Of a stretch of 64,000 nt of DNA, positions 24,936 to 37,100 are shown piece after piece; position 1 is the stretch's first letter; each line of letters starts with the position of its first letter. Under the pieces are notes generated by a model, which saw only the letters and a program-made list of their open reading frames with translations, was not told the origin of the DNA and made no database searches. The translations under genes and the position numbers were made by a program. This stretch comes from an uncultured Bacteroidota bacterium. GTDB lineage: Bacteria; Bacteroidota; Bacteroidia; UKL13-3. The stretch spans positions 1 to 64,000 of the forward strand of contig CAIVZR010000060.1 in the NCBI GenBank assembly GCA_903910445.1, written 5' to 3'.

Positions 24936-26324
24936 TTAAAACTCAAGGATATTTACCCCAACTGCTATAGGGTGAACTTCTGGTCCTTGATTTTTCTTGA
25001 AGAGGCTATTCAAGCTATAGGTAGCCCAAATATTTGCCCATTTATATTTTAGTCTTATCATCACATCGTAACGCACTTGGTCGGTATTATACAATGCGAA
25101 AGTTTTACTATGTTGTTTGCCATCTTTGGTGTCGGAAACGGTCTTCACCATTCCTCCCATTCTAACACCGACTACCACACCGGCGGCTAAATGAAATGCT
25201 TTATTGCTATTTTGGCTTGTATTGAATCCAAGTAATACAGGTACATTGAAGTATGAAACTCTTAATTTATTAACGCTTAGGTTATTAACGGTATCCTTCA
25301 AAGCGGCAAGAATGGGTTGGTGTGGTTGCAATACATTTTGAGTTGAGAATTTGTAATTGTTCCAGCTAAATCCGGCACCAACCATTCCCATCACATAGTG
25401 CTTGTAGATATTAAAATCTTTCTCGAATAAGTTTAAACCAATTTGTATTGAGCTGGCATTATTCATTTCTAAGAAATCGTATCCTACAGGAGCTTTCAAT
25501 GTATTGCTGGTATTAAGTAAACCATTGAATCCGAGATTCAATCCTGACCAATTAAAACCAGCATCGGAATTATACCAGTTGGTATGAGTTTCAGTATGTG
25601 TTTCGCTGTCGGTATTGTCATTAATAACCACTTTAGTATCAATTTGGATTGTGGTATCGCGCGATTCGTTTCCTTCATATATTTTACCCAAGCCTGAGCG
25701 AGAGGCAACGTATACTTCAGGAATATTTTTAAGATATATTTTAGATGCACCTGTAGCTTCTGTTTTCAAATCAGTGGTTACCGAATCGATATTACATTGT
25801 GAGGCACCATTGGCTTCCACCTTACATTTTCCGAAGATGCATTTTTGAGCAAACACTTTTGATGCTCCATTAATTTCCAATTCACCATTGGCACAGTTGC
25901 CTTGCATTTCTATTTGAGATGCACCATCGGCTTCCATCATTAAATTATTTACAGACAATTTCAAGAAAGCTTTGGAAGCCCCGTTGAAATTGAGTTTCAA
26001 CTCATCGGAGGTAATGGCATTTTCGAAATTTACCCGAGTAACCCCATCAATAGTTAATCCTTTCAATTCCTTGATGGTAACATTTGCCACTGCATCCTTA
26101 TAATTCCCACCTTCAATATGTAAGGTATTATTATATACTTCGAAAACTATTTTATTCGGGTTATCCGAATTGGAATCGCGATTGGTGGAATAGCTGCAGG
26201 AGTCGCCTTGTTTTATATTAAGGGTAATGCTGCTGCCGCAGGTAATTCTGGAAAAATTGGTTTGAGCTATGGTGAGCTGAAACACAAAAAGCAAGGCGAT
26301 GGAAAGATGAAAAGCGAGTCTCAT
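24936..26324 (-). CDS. GIN-domain (DUF2807) solenoid fused to an outer-membrane beta-barrel
   Basis: 462 residues. The signal peptide is MRLAFHLSIALLFVFQLTIAQ. Residues ~25-205 form a head-GIN/DUF2807 solenoid with a recurring turn every ~20 residues: DGVTRV, NGASKAF, DGASQIE, NGASKVF, NGASQCN, TGASKIY. A Thr/His/Glu-rich linker (about 225-250) leads to a C-terminal region (about 255-462) of alternating hydrophobic strands (INLKYKWANIW-type patterns, ending VGVNILEF) that looks like a small outer-membrane barrel. The solenoid would face the periplasm or the surface depending on the topology of the barrel. Function unknown; adhesion is only the family name's suggestion. Confidence 0.82.
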   Translation of the reverse strand: MRLAFHLSIALLFVFQLTIAQTNFSRITCGSSITLNIKQGDSCSYSTNRDSNSDNPNKIVFEVYNNTLHIEGGNYKDAVANVTIKELKGLTIDGVTRVNFENAITSDELKLNFNGASKAFLKLSVNNLMMEADGASQIEMQGNCANGELEINGASKVFAQKCIFGKCKVEANGASQCNIDSVTTDLKTEATGASKIYLKNIPEVYVASRSGLGKIYEGNESRDTTIQIDTKVVINDNTDSETHTETHTNWYNSDAGFNWSGLNLGFNGLLNTSNTLKAPVGYDFLEMNNASSIQIGLNLFEKDFNIYKHYVMGMVGAGFSWNNYKFSTQNVLQPHQPILAALKDTVNNLSVNKLRVSYFNVPVLLGFNTSQNSNKAFHLAAGVVVGVRMGGMVKTVSDTKDGKQHSKTFALYNTDQVRYDVMIRLKYKWANIWATYSLNSLFKKNQGPEVHPIAVGVNILEF

Positions 26325-26440
26325 AATAAATCAGATATTGGTGATATATAATGTTCCTACGCATACCTCCAATTGAAAGTTACAGCCTTTCCATAAAAAG
26401 TCTAATGAAGTTTACACAATCTATGAAACCCCTTATTGAA

Positions 26441-27322
26441 TCAAGGTTTCAAGAAACTGTTTAAAATTTCTTCAATCCCCGTTTGGATGGTTTTTTCGGG
26501 GTTTGCCGAAAATTCATCGGTGATGCGATTGGCCAAGATGGCACTTAAGGAGATGGCATGATGGCCCAGGAGTGAAGCGAGCAAATAGATACCCGCTGTT
26601 TCCATTTCTATATTAGTAAATGCCTTCTCATCGAATTTCTGGCTACTCAAGAAAGCAATCAAATCGTCGGCATAACGAGGCTGGGCGCGCAAGTGACGAC
26701 CTTGAGGTGCATAGAAACCAGGCATGGTAACGGTGATACCAAATTTAATAGATAAAGGCAACTGGGATAATAATTGAGGAGACGCGCTACTGAAGTATGG
26801 TCGACTTTCCATGCCTGTAACTGTAGAAAGCTTATATAGCAAGGCATTAGTAGCATCTATACAGTTTTTATTCTCTGATGTTGGATAGTACCCTCCCAAG
26901 GCATCGAAGCCAAAGGCATGTTCGCTGGCAACCCAGGTATCGATAGGCAGAGTGGACTGAATGGCACCACTGGTTCCGATACGAATAAATTTCAGCACAG
27001 TGAGTTTTTCTTTGATACGATAGGTTTTGAAATCGATATTAAACAAAGCATCAATTTCATTGAGTACGATATCGATATTGTCGGTTCCAATACCCGTGCT
27101 AATTACAGAGGCTCTAACACCATCTTTAATACCGGTATGAATTACGAATTCGCGGTTTTGTTTTTTAATTTCGATAGTGTCAAAATGCTTTGAAACGAAT
27201 GGAACTCGTTCGGGATCACCTACTAAAAAGATGGTTTCGGCAATTTCGCCAGGCAGGGCATGGAGGTGATAAATACTGCCATCGGCATTTAAAATTAATT
27301 CGGTTTTCTTTATCGTTTTCAT
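26441..27322 (-). CDS. Nucleoside phosphorylase (uridine phosphorylase-like)
   Basis: 293 residues, PNP_UDP_1 fold. It likely cleaves nucleosides with phosphate in cytoplasmic salvage. Visible family signatures are ETIFLVGDPERVPFVSKHF (phosphate loop), FIRIGTSGAIQ and the ribose-binding NIEMETAGIYLLASLLGH. The N-terminal LNADGSIYHLHALPGEIA matches the uridine phosphorylase-like subgroup common in Bacteroidota. Its start directly abuts the stop of the upstream DUF4139 gene (TAG then ATG), so the two are co-transcribed, although no functional link is obvious. Base preference cannot be told from this. Confidence 0.9.
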   Translation of the reverse strand: MKTIKKTELILNADGSIYHLHALPGEIAETIFLVGDPERVPFVSKHFDTIEIKKQNREFVIHTGIKDGVRASVISTGIGTDNIDIVLNEIDALFNIDFKTYRIKEKLTVLKFIRIGTSGAIQSTLPIDTWVASEHAFGFDALGGYYPTSENKNCIDATNALLYKLSTVTGMESRPYFSSASPQLLSQLPLSIKFGITVTMPGFYAPQGRHLRAQPRYADDLIAFLSSQKFDEKAFTNIEMETAGIYLLASLLGHHAISLSAILANRITDEFSANPEKTIQTGIEEILNSFLKP

Positions 27323-28867
27323 CTAGTTCAAATACACTAAAACTTCATATTCATAATCTAAGAAAAGTGTTTCGTTGGGTTTAATTATTTTCTCCCAGCG
27401 AACTACATTAATATCGTTCACATTATTGTAATTGGCGTTGCGATTGGGTAAAATGGTGATGGTTCCGGCATTGCCATTGGTGATTTTACCGTTAATTGTT
27501 TTACTAATTGCAATATTTATTTGCTTGGCTTGGTAATTCACCAGCTTGATTTTCCCTTTAATTTTCACCGTTTCATAATCCCTTTTATTAAGTCTTACTT
27601 TATTGGCATCTTTCGATACAATTTCTTCATCATCGCAAGTTTGCACATCGATTGCTTTCGATAATTTAATTTTAGTTTTAGCACCGATGGGTGTATATTT
27701 TAATTCATCTTGTGCCAGTGGTTTGCCATTTTCATCGGTAACAAAAATAGGGCCTGTTGAAAGTGGTGTATTGGTAGTATTTTCAATTTTCAAGACATGC
27801 CATGTTTCATAAGTAGCATTGGGGTCGATACCGGCCACATGTGTATACCAAAAATTCGCTTTATCCTCGATATCTAGTTCATATAAATCTTTGTATTCAA
27901 TCTCTTTTGAACCCAACATTACAATAACCTTGGCATCCTTATCCAAACTCATATTCCCTAAATTATAATAATACAAATCATTGCTTTTCTCCCCACTAAC
28001 TTCTGTTGTATTGTCGGAAGCACTCTCCGCATTGCCGTCGTAGGAACCTGACATATTCGAATAGATAGATTTTTGAGTATAGTTGTCATTTCCACCACCA
28101 TTACTTGCAATAAGGCTACTCATCATATCCAGTTGTTTACCATAGTACATCTGGGGGTTCCCAACCACCAAACTAACGGGTACATCAGTAAAGTTTTCGC
28201 TTGTGTTTTCAATCGATGCTTTTATATCCAATGTCGCCGTTTTCGCATCTTTAAGTTGTATAAAATAAGAAGGCACCCAACTGATTCCTGTTTGCATACA
28301 AAGGGTGCTGAATTTCGAATTACTTATTTCTTTCTCCAATTGCACTTTGGCAAGCCTTACGATACTGTCACTTACAAATGAACTCTTTGCATTTGAAGCC
28401 AAGTTGATATCCGAAATACTATTCACATTGATGAGCTTGAGGCTGCCATCATTGAGTTTTAAGACTACCATTCGGGCGTCGGTATAGTAATTGGAAATAA
28501 TTCCTTTTACTGTACTTGTGTTTGTACCATAAAGTAATGTCAAGGTTACTTCTGTATTTATATTACTCGCTAAGTACTCGCCAAAAGAATTAGCTGTTTT
28601 GGTTACTTGTGTGGGTGCATCCATTATTTGTATGGCTTGAATTTTTCCCTCTTTCAGGGCATACCAAAAAGTACCATTGAGGGCAGTTGCAGGAGGCGTA
28701 AAATAAAACACCTTTGATTTGGAAGTTGCCGCCCCTTCTTTGGCTACATAGTAGGTGCCATTTTTAAAGATGGCAATTTTAGTGGCCTTCAATGGCGTAA
28801 TACTCTTAGATTGGCTCATTACATGGGTGGTAATAAGCAATGCTAGCAGACTTAATAATTTGTTCAT
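27323..28867 (-). CDS. Secreted DUF4139-type protein
   Basis: 514 residues. The signal peptide is MNKLLSLLALLITTHVMSQ. The body fits the DUF4139 architecture of all-beta domains: an N-terminal sandwich, an arm with repeated short strands, and the core GISWVPSYFIQLKDAKTATLDIKASIENTSENFTDVPVSLVVG that is the family hallmark. The C-terminal third has beta-sandwich repeats (VKIKGKIKLVNYQAKQINIAISKTI). DUF4139 proteins include the uncharacterised mucoidy-inhibitor MuiA group. Predicted periplasmic or outer membrane. The role is unknown. Confidence 0.75.
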   Translation of the reverse strand: MNKLLSLLALLITTHVMSQSKSITPLKATKIAIFKNGTYYVAKEGAATSKSKVFYFTPPATALNGTFWYALKEGKIQAIQIMDAPTQVTKTANSFGEYLASNINTEVTLTLLYGTNTSTVKGIISNYYTDARMVVLKLNDGSLKLINVNSISDINLASNAKSSFVSDSIVRLAKVQLEKEISNSKFSTLCMQTGISWVPSYFIQLKDAKTATLDIKASIENTSENFTDVPVSLVVGNPQMYYGKQLDMMSSLIASNGGGNDNYTQKSIYSNMSGSYDGNAESASDNTTEVSGEKSNDLYYYNLGNMSLDKDAKVIVMLGSKEIEYKDLYELDIEDKANFWYTHVAGIDPNATYETWHVLKIENTTNTPLSTGPIFVTDENGKPLAQDELKYTPIGAKTKIKLSKAIDVQTCDDEEIVSKDANKVRLNKRDYETVKIKGKIKLVNYQAKQINIAISKTINGKITNGNAGTITILPNRNANYNNVNDINVVRWEKIIKPNETLFLDYEYEVLVYLN

Positions 28868-28965
28868 TGGGTAATTTGTATTTTAATTAGAAGAACGATA
28901 AATTTCTGTTTATATTGAGAGAGAAGAAAATTAAGTTTCTTATTGTATCCCGCCGAGTAAAATGT

Positions 28966-28973
28966 TACCTTTG
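28966..28973 (+). promoter_or_regulatory. -7 box TACCTTTG of the universal stress protein gene
   Basis: Perfect TAnnTTTG, 22 nt before the ATG; a TTG at 28943-28945 lies about 20 bp upstream as a weak -33. Confidence 0.6.
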
Positions 28974-28995
28974 CATTGCAAATTAACCCTACAAA

Positions 28996-29871
28996 ATGGA
29001 TATTACAAAAAAGAATATGATGCTTGTACCTACCGACTTCTCGGAGGTTGCTGACTTGGCGCTTGAACATGCCATTATGATCGCTAAAACTTTTGATAAT
29101 GATATTGCCTTGATGGCAATCTATGATACAGGAAATCTTATCACTTCTATCTTCTCAAAAAATGCTACTGAAGAGATGGTTGAAAAGAGTTTACAAACAA
29201 AACTAGATCAAATAAAAAACGAAGTAAAAGCAAAACATAATATCGATATCACTACCGTAGTTAGATCGGCTCATAGTATTTACAAGACGATTGTTGAGAC
29301 TGCTGAAGAATTGAACTGCGACAGTATTGTAATGGGTACTCATGGAGCGAGTGGCTTGAAGAAAATTATGGGTAGCAATGCGCAACGTGTGATTAGCCAG
29401 GCCGATGTTCCTGTTATTGTGATCAAGGAAAAACATTTTGGAGATGGTTATAAAAATATTGTATTCCCTATCGACTTAAGTTTTGAAACACGTCAGAAAG
29501 TAAAATGGGCAATACATCTTGCACAGAAATTTAATTCAACAATTCATATCCTTTCATTCCGCGAGGATGATGAATTCTTAGGGCATAAAATCAATGCCAA
29601 TATCAATAATGTAGAAGCACAGTTTCGCGATGCTGGTGTTCAATTTACTTCCTACTTTTTAAGTGATAAAGCTGGACTAGCGAAGGAAACAATCAACTAC
29701 GCTGAAAATATTAATGCCGACTTAATCATGATTATGACACAGCAGGATGAAGGATTAAGTGAAATAATTATTGGCAGTTATGCTCAGCAAATTGTAAATA
29801 ATGCAACCACTCCGGTAATGACTGTTACCCCAACAACCAAAGGAATTACTGAGGTTGTAAGAGCACTCTAA
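28996..29871 (+). CDS. Tandem-domain universal stress protein
   Basis: 291 residues made of two UspA-like domains (about 5-148 and 152-283). Domain 1 opens with MLVPTDFSEVADLALEHA and carries an ATP-binding motif close to the GxxG-x9-GS consensus, GTHGASGLKKIMGS. In domain 2 this motif has decayed (EGLSEIIIGSYAQQIV), so only the first probably binds nucleotide. UspA proteins are cytoplasmic stress-response and persistence factors. The next gene follows after 13 bp and is probably co-transcribed. Confidence 0.92.
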   Translation: MDITKKNMMLVPTDFSEVADLALEHAIMIAKTFDNDIALMAIYDTGNLITSIFSKNATEEMVEKSLQTKLDQIKNEVKAKHNIDITTVVRSAHSIYKTIVETAEELNCDSIVMGTHGASGLKKIMGSNAQRVISQADVPVIVIKEKHFGDGYKNIVFPIDLSFETRQKVKWAIHLAQKFNSTIHILSFREDDEFLGHKINANINNVEAQFRDAGVQFTSYFLSDKAGLAKETINYAENINADLIMIMTQQDEGLSEIIIGSYAQQIVNNATTPVMTVTPTTKGITEVVRAL

Positions 29872-29884
29872 GTTATTTTTCTTT

Positions 29885-31066
29885 ATGCAAAAAATCAAAG
29901 AATGGGTTCTTAATTTTCGATTCCTGTTTGCGATTTTTGTCCTAGCAACTATACTGGTAAGTATGCAACGATACTTTCCAGCTCACAATTTCTTGGGAAA
30001 ATTTTCTCACTACAATAATTATATTTTATTCAAGCAATCGATATTGCATCTCCTCAATAATCAGGATATGTATATTGGATACGAGCAAGATGGCGCCTAC
30101 GATTTGTATAAATACAGTCCCACATTTGCAGTATTCATGCTTCCTTATGCCTATCTCCCCGACCTACTTGGGTTGATTTTATGGAATCTTACCAATACTT
30201 TACTGATATTTTGTGCCATTCGTAACCTACCCAAATTAAGCGATCGAAATAAGCAATTGATGATGTGGTTTGTTTTGCCAGAGCTCATTCTATCAGCACA
30301 GAGTTGCCAAAGCAATGCATTGATTGCGGCTTTGTTTGTGCTAACTTTCATGGCATTTGAACGCAAAAATGTTTTGATGGCTGCCATTTTTATTGGCATT
30401 GCAACAATTATAAAACCTTATGCTGCAGTAGCTGGAGTACTCTTCTTATTTTATCCTGAAAAATTGAAATTCATTTTAATGGCCATAATAACCGGGATTG
30501 TGCTTATTGCATTACCTTTAATACTCGTTTCCTTTAATAGCCTCCAAATTCAATATGAGAGCTGGTTTCGGATGTTGGCCAACGACTACTCCAACTCTAC
30601 AGGCATATCGGTGATGGCCTTGGTGAATGACATTACTCAATCCTCGATTGATAAGATGTTGGTGATTGCAATAGGCACCTTATTAACATTTTCCACCTTG
30701 CTTTATTTCAAACGTTATCAAGATTTTCATTTCCGAACCCAGCTTTTGGCTTTGGTAATGATTTGGGTAGTAATTTTCAATCACAAATCGGAGTCGCCCA
30801 CATTCATTATTCCTGTGCTTGGTGTGGCACTTTGGTATTTTTATGATTCCTATTCGAAATTCAATTTTATCCTGTTGATGATTGTTTTGATTTTCACACA
30901 ACTCTCCCCTTCCGATATCTTCCCGCCTTATATTCGTCATGAGATTTTTGAAAAAATACACATGAAAGTAATCCCTTGTTTCATAGTATGGGCAACGATT
31001 CTAGCTATCGTGTTCCTTCGTAAAAACCAGCAAAGCAAATTCAGTATCGAGGATTCAATCACCTAG
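29885..31066 (+). CDS. Polytopic membrane glycosyltransferase, GT87-like (DUF2029)
   Basis: 393 residues with about ten hydrophobic segments. The first extracytoplasmic loop ends in YKYSPTFAVFMLPYAYLPDLLG, the best-known GT87/DUF2029 signature. This family (GT-C fold) transfers sugars, often mannose or arabinose, from polyprenyl-phosphate donors to envelope glycans on the periplasmic side. The catalytic Asp expected in the first loop could be the one in EQDGAYD, but I cannot be sure. It lies 13 bp behind the universal stress protein gene. Acceptor and donor are unknown. Confidence 0.72.
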   Translation: MQKIKEWVLNFRFLFAIFVLATILVSMQRYFPAHNFLGKFSHYNNYILFKQSILHLLNNQDMYIGYEQDGAYDLYKYSPTFAVFMLPYAYLPDLLGLILWNLTNTLLIFCAIRNLPKLSDRNKQLMMWFVLPELILSAQSCQSNALIAALFVLTFMAFERKNVLMAAIFIGIATIIKPYAAVAGVLFLFYPEKLKFILMAIITGIVLIALPLILVSFNSLQIQYESWFRMLANDYSNSTGISVMALVNDITQSSIDKMLVIAIGTLLTFSTLLYFKRYQDFHFRTQLLALVMIWVVIFNHKSESPTFIIPVLGVALWYFYDSYSKFNFILLMIVLIFTQLSPSDIFPPYIRHEIFEKIHMKVIPCFIVWATILAIVFLRKNQQSKFSIEDSIT

Positions 31067-31134
31067 TAATTTTTTTTTAACTTGACTTGATTGTCATTCT
31101 CTTTGAGAAGTCGCTTTTTGGTGATTAATTTTCA

Positions 31135-31142
31135 TACATTTG
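31135..31142 (+). promoter_or_regulatory. -7 box TACATTTG of the CotH/lamin-tail gene
   Basis: Perfect TAnnTTTG ending just 4 nt before the ATG at 31147, the closest spacing in the window. Confidence 0.6.
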
Positions 31143-31146
31143 AAAT

Positions 31147-34100
31147 ATGAAAATTAAAGTACTTGTCATTTCATTTCTCAGTTTTATTTTCCTACAGAGC
31201 TCCGCACAAATTAGTCTGAATGAATATTGCTGTAGCAACCTATCAACTTCCTTAGATAATTATAACGAGTATAACGATTGGATTGAGCTAGTGAATGCAA
31301 GTGCTATCCCTGTTGATATTGGGGGATACTATGTAAGTGACGATGTAAAAGATACACGCAAATGGAAGATCCCTAATGGCGTTGTCATTCAAGCCAACGG
31401 GTTCAAAATAATTTGGGCCGATGGCAGGAACGAAAATGCAGGTGGTTATTTGCATGCCTCATTTAAACTCACACAATCGAAGAAAAACCCCGATTGGATT
31501 TTGCTTAGCGATGCGAATGGAAATTTATTAGAACGAGTTCTAATTCGTCGTCATCAAAAAGGCCATTCGATAGGCAAGATTGGTAGCAACTGGCAAATTT
31601 TCACTTCACCCACACCAGAAGCAACAAATACTGGAGTGTATAAATCCGCTTATGCTTCTTCGGCTATCTTCAGTAAGTCGCCCGGATTTTATGCAGCCTC
31701 CTTCCGAGTATTTCTCACCAATCCCGAACCCAATTCACGCATTTATTATACTACCGATGGCACCGACCCATTGGCTGGTGGTACACAGTATAATTCATCA
31801 GGAATATTAATTGATAGTACCAAGGTTATTAAAGCGGTTACTTACAGCTACAATACAAGCATACTTCCTAGCTTCTTCACTTTTGGCACCTTCTTCATCA
31901 ACGTAAATCATACCATGCCTGTCATCTCAATTGCAGGTACCGACTTGAACACTTTGGCCAATGGCAATCAGAGTTTCAAACCTGATGGATCCTTTGAATT
32001 TTTTGACAAGAACAAAGTATTGATTGAAACTGCCTATGGAAATTTCAATTCGCATGGGCAAGATTCATGGGCCAACGATCAACGTAGCCTCGACTATAAA
32101 ACCCGAGATGAGATGGGATATAACGATGCCATCCACGTGAAATTATTTGCCCTGAGCGAAAGGAATGATTTTCAAGGAATCATTTTACGTGCTGCAGGCG
32201 ATGACAATTACCCTGCCTCCCATCATAGCTCCAACGCAGGCAGCGCGCATATACGCGATGCCTATGTGCAAAATTTGGCCATCCAGGGAAAGCTTGATGT
32301 AGATGCAAGAACGGGTGAAAAAGCCATCGTGTATTTGAATGGGAAATACTGGGGTGTATATGATATGCGTGAGCGAGCCGACGAGCAAGACTATACCAAG
32401 TTTTATTATAATCAAGACAAATATCATTTACAATATATCGAAACGTGGGGAAGCACCTGGTCGCAATATGGAGGCAGTCAGGCAATTACCGACTGGAGTG
32501 CAATACGCTCGTTTGTAATGAATAATAATATGGCCGACTCGGCAAACTACGCATTGGTGGTAGCCAATATCGATTTGAAAAGTTTGGTGGATTATGCCAT
32601 TGTAAATTCGGTTTCAGTTTGCACCGATTGGCTGAATTATAATACTGGCTGGTGGAGAGGTACCGACCCCAAAGGCGGACATAAAAAATGGGGCTATACC
32701 TTATGGGACAATGATGCGGTATTTGGATTTTATATCAACTATACAGGCGTACCCACCAATGCCTATACAGCATTGCCTTGTAATATTGAGAGCAGCAGCT
32801 TAAGTGACCCCGAAGGACATATCGATTTATTAATAAAACTTCGACAAAACCCTACCTTCAATCAGTTTTATATTTCACGTTATATCGATTTGTTCAATAC
32901 TACTTTTAGCAGTACAAACATGTTGTATAATTTAGATAGCATCATCAGCTTGCTCGATCCAGAAATGACCAAGCACGCCAATCGATGGTTTGGCACCTAT
33001 AACGAATGGAATGATAATGCTACTACTTTGCGTAATTATGTGGCGAATAGATGCTCGGTAATGAGCAGCGGACTAAATACATGTTATAATTTATCGGGGC
33101 CTTATGCCACCACCTTCAAAACTATTCCAGCAGGAAGTGGCCAGATTCAAGTGAATTCATTGGCCTTCGCCAACCTTCCATATACTGGAAAGTATCATGG
33201 AAAAATCGATGTATTATTAAAAGCCATTCCTACCAAAGATTATATTTTCGATTATTGGACTGCTGGCATCGACACCTTTAAAACATCCGCTGCACTTGCC
33301 GATGCAAGGATTCGAATTGCGGGCATTGACACCATCGTAGCACATTTCACAGCAAGAACTACATTGCCTAAACTCAATTTCACCGAAATTAGTTATGCCC
33401 CCGAAGCCACCTGGAATGCAGGATCGTGGGTTGAACTTACCAACCACGGAAGCACTTCAATTAATATCAGCGGATGGAAAATAAAACAAGGAACCTGGAG
33501 AGAATATACCTTCCCTCAAGGAAGCACCATTGCTGCAGGCGCTCATTGGGTATTGGCGAGCGACAGTATTCGATTTAATAGTCTTTATGCCGGTAATAGC
33601 TTCACCAAAAAATATTTAGCCTTTGATTTATCTACCAATAATGAGGCTCTTTTATTGGTGGATGCAGCAGGGACTGAATTTTTGAATGTACGATACGACA
33701 ACAAACAACCATGGCCTATTGCCGCCGATGGTGCAGGACGAAATATGGAATTGATTAATGATACCATCAACGCAAGTATTGCAAGCAACTGGCGCAATGG
33801 CTGTGTTGGCGGGTCACCTGGGGCATCCTTCCAAAATTGCAATGAGAAAATTATTGTAAGCGAAATAAATTACAACGCTGGGCAAGTGATTGATGCAGGT
33901 ACCTGGTTTGAGTTATTGAATACCACCAGCCAAAGTATTAATTTAAGTGGCTATAGCATTCGCAATAAAAATTTCGAGAACCGTTTTCTGATAGGATCTG
34001 GAACCATTGCAGCCAATGGCCGATTGGTTGTATGTAATGATATTGCTAAGTATAGTAAGTACTTTCCAACACAAAATGTAATTACATTACCACTCTTTGG

Positions 34101-37100
34101 ACTGGCTAATAATGGAGATGAAATTAAGTTGTATAACACCGCGGACACCCTCGTGTTTTCGGTAGTTTACGATGATACGCTGGCCTTTACCAAACAAGGC
34201 AATGGAACAGGTTATACTTTAGATTACAATGCAACTACCAACGATTATTCAAATGGAATTAATTGGGAGATTGGTTGTATTGGAGGTTCACCCAACGGCA
34301 CCAAAGGTAATTGTACCACAGGGATTTTATTTACTGAAATTAATTATAAATCGGCTCCCTTTAATGATGCTGGCGATTGGTTCGAAATAAAGAATAAGAG
34401 CAACGTGAGTTACCATATGAAGGGTTGGCAATTTACGGATAGCACTTCGGGAGGATTTGTTATTGTCAATGATTACGTGCTAGCGCCCAATGCATACTTG
34501 GTGTTAGCAGCCGACACTGTAAAATTTAAAAAGATGTACCCGCAAGTACCGTATGTTATAGGAAATTTGAATTTTAATTTAAGCAGTTTGGGAGAACGAA
34601 TCATTATCTATGATTCCGTGGGAACACATATCTCACTCATTGACTATAACGACTCATTACCATGGCCTTCCTATATCGATAACCGAGGATACACCATGCA
34701 ATTGCGTTATGATACCAGCGATTTTCATTTAGGAAATAAATGGCTCAGAGGTTGCTTGGGAGGCAGTCCTGGACAAGCTTACAATCCTTGCAGTGACAGC
34801 ATTATCATTAGCGAATTTAATTTTAGTTCGCACCCAAAAGCCGATGCAGGCGATTGGGTAGAACTTTGGAATAAAGGAAACGCTTCAGTGAACATTTCAA
34901 ACTGGCTATTTCAAGATAATGATTTGAAAGATACCTTCCTGATTCCAAACAATACAATACTCAATGCTGGTGAGCGATTGGTAATTGTAAACGATAGTAC
35001 TAAATTTAAAAATATCTTTCCTAATGTGAAAGGCTTCGTTGGGAATTTCTCATTCGGACTCTCTAGCATCGCCGATCAATTGGTATTGAGAAATACCAAC
35101 TCCAAACTTAAATTTGGTATGGCATATACTATCGACAGTACCTGGGATGCACTCGCCAGTGGGCAAGGTTATACCCTAGAATTAATTAAAGATAGCTTCG
35201 ATCGGAGTGTGAGTACTTATTGGGCAAGTAAATGCCCTGCAGGCTCACCCGGGAAAGCCTCAGGTACTTGTTTCGAATCTTTGGTGCTTACCGAAATAAA
35301 TTATAAGAGTGATGTAGTATTCAATACCGGCGATTGGTTTGAGGTGATGAATAATAGCAATATTCCAGTGAATTTAAGTAGTCATTATTTAGCCAATAAA
35401 GACAGTTCTCAAAAGGCTGTAACACCGATTGTACCAACTTTACTTTTTGCCAATGAGTATATATTGTTTGCTAACGACACCATTGCCATTAACAAATATT
35501 TCCCAGGAATCAAAAACAAAATGGTGCTACCCTACCTATTGCGCGATACTGGGGATGCCATTAATCTATACGATAAAAACAAAAATCCAATTATTAAAAT
35601 TGCATTCAGTGCTCAAGGTAATTGGCCTGTAATGCCCGCTGGAAAAGGGTTTACCTTAGAATCAAAAAACTATTTAGGAAATGCATCCGATCCTAATAAC
35701 TGGGATATTGGTTGCTTCGGAGGTTCGCCAGGTGGCGCCAAACAAAATTGCAAAATCAATACTGTTATCTCTGAAATTAATTATAACCCAAAAAGCACGG
35801 AGAATGATGGAAGCTGGATGGAAATTAGAAATGTATCCTTAACCGATACCTTGAATTTGCAGTCCATGTCGGTTTATACAAAATCGTTAGGCATTAAAAA
35901 CACATTGAATAGCACGATGCGTCTAGCACCCAATCAGTATTGCGTCATTGCATCTGATAGTGTAAAATTCAATTCCATACAAACGGCTCCTTCTAAAATT
36001 ATTTATGTGCCTGGATTTAGAATCAGCACGGTTGCTGATGAAATAGGATTGTATGATGCCAATGATCGCAAATTATATATAGCGAGCTATGCAGCCAGCG
36101 AAGCAGGCTTGGGAGCAGCCAATGGCAAGGGTTTTACATTAAACTATATTGATACTGCTAAAGCATTTTACACCACAAATAATTGGACCTTGGCATGCCG
36201 TCATGGCTCACCAGGATTTGCTCCAGGCAATTGCACTGCGCCATTATTAATCTCGGAAATAAATTATAAGAGTCACCCTAGCTTTGATATGGGCTCATGG
36301 ATTGAAATAAAAAACCAAGGTAACTATTCGATTGATTTAAGTGGATGGCAATTAAAAACCAATACCAATACTTATACGCTTAGCAACGGATTGCTTTTGA
36401 AACCAAATCAGTATTTCATTGCTGGCAGCAAATTGCAGTCGTTAAAAAATCAATACAATTTCAGCAATGTAATTACTGATAGTATTGCTCTTGTTTTGAG
36501 TGCCAGTGAAACCATTTCAATCTTCACGAATGATAGTATTAAGATTGCGGAGGCAAGCTATAACAATGGCGCGAATCATGCCATAGCCGATGCCAATGGT
36601 TATACCCTGGAATATAGCGATACTGCTTCCTTCCTTTACATCAATGGATGTCCTGGAGGATCGCCTGGTACGGCATTGCAGCCTTGTTCGGGCAACATAG
36701 AAATTACGGAGATCAATTATAATTCACATCAAAAAAATAAGTCTAACGATTGGATTGAAATAAAAAGTAAGAGCACAATTCCGGTAGCATTAAGCAATTT
36801 TGATTTGGGGATAGAGAATAACAGAAGCCGCATCAGCTCAGATAAATTTTACTTGGTGTTTAATGAGGAGCGAAAAGTAATTGCACGATCGATGAGCGAC
36901 TTTACCAAATTGCATTCAAATTCAAATGCCATCGAAAACAGTGCACTAAATTTACCAGATACCCAGGCCACCTTGAGAATTTTCAATATTGAAAATACAA
37001 TGATCGATTCAGTTTCCTATGGAAAAGGAAGTGGATGGACCACCGATGCGTTCAATACTGGAAGGACTTTGGAGTATCTTGGAGCTGACCGGAATAATCC

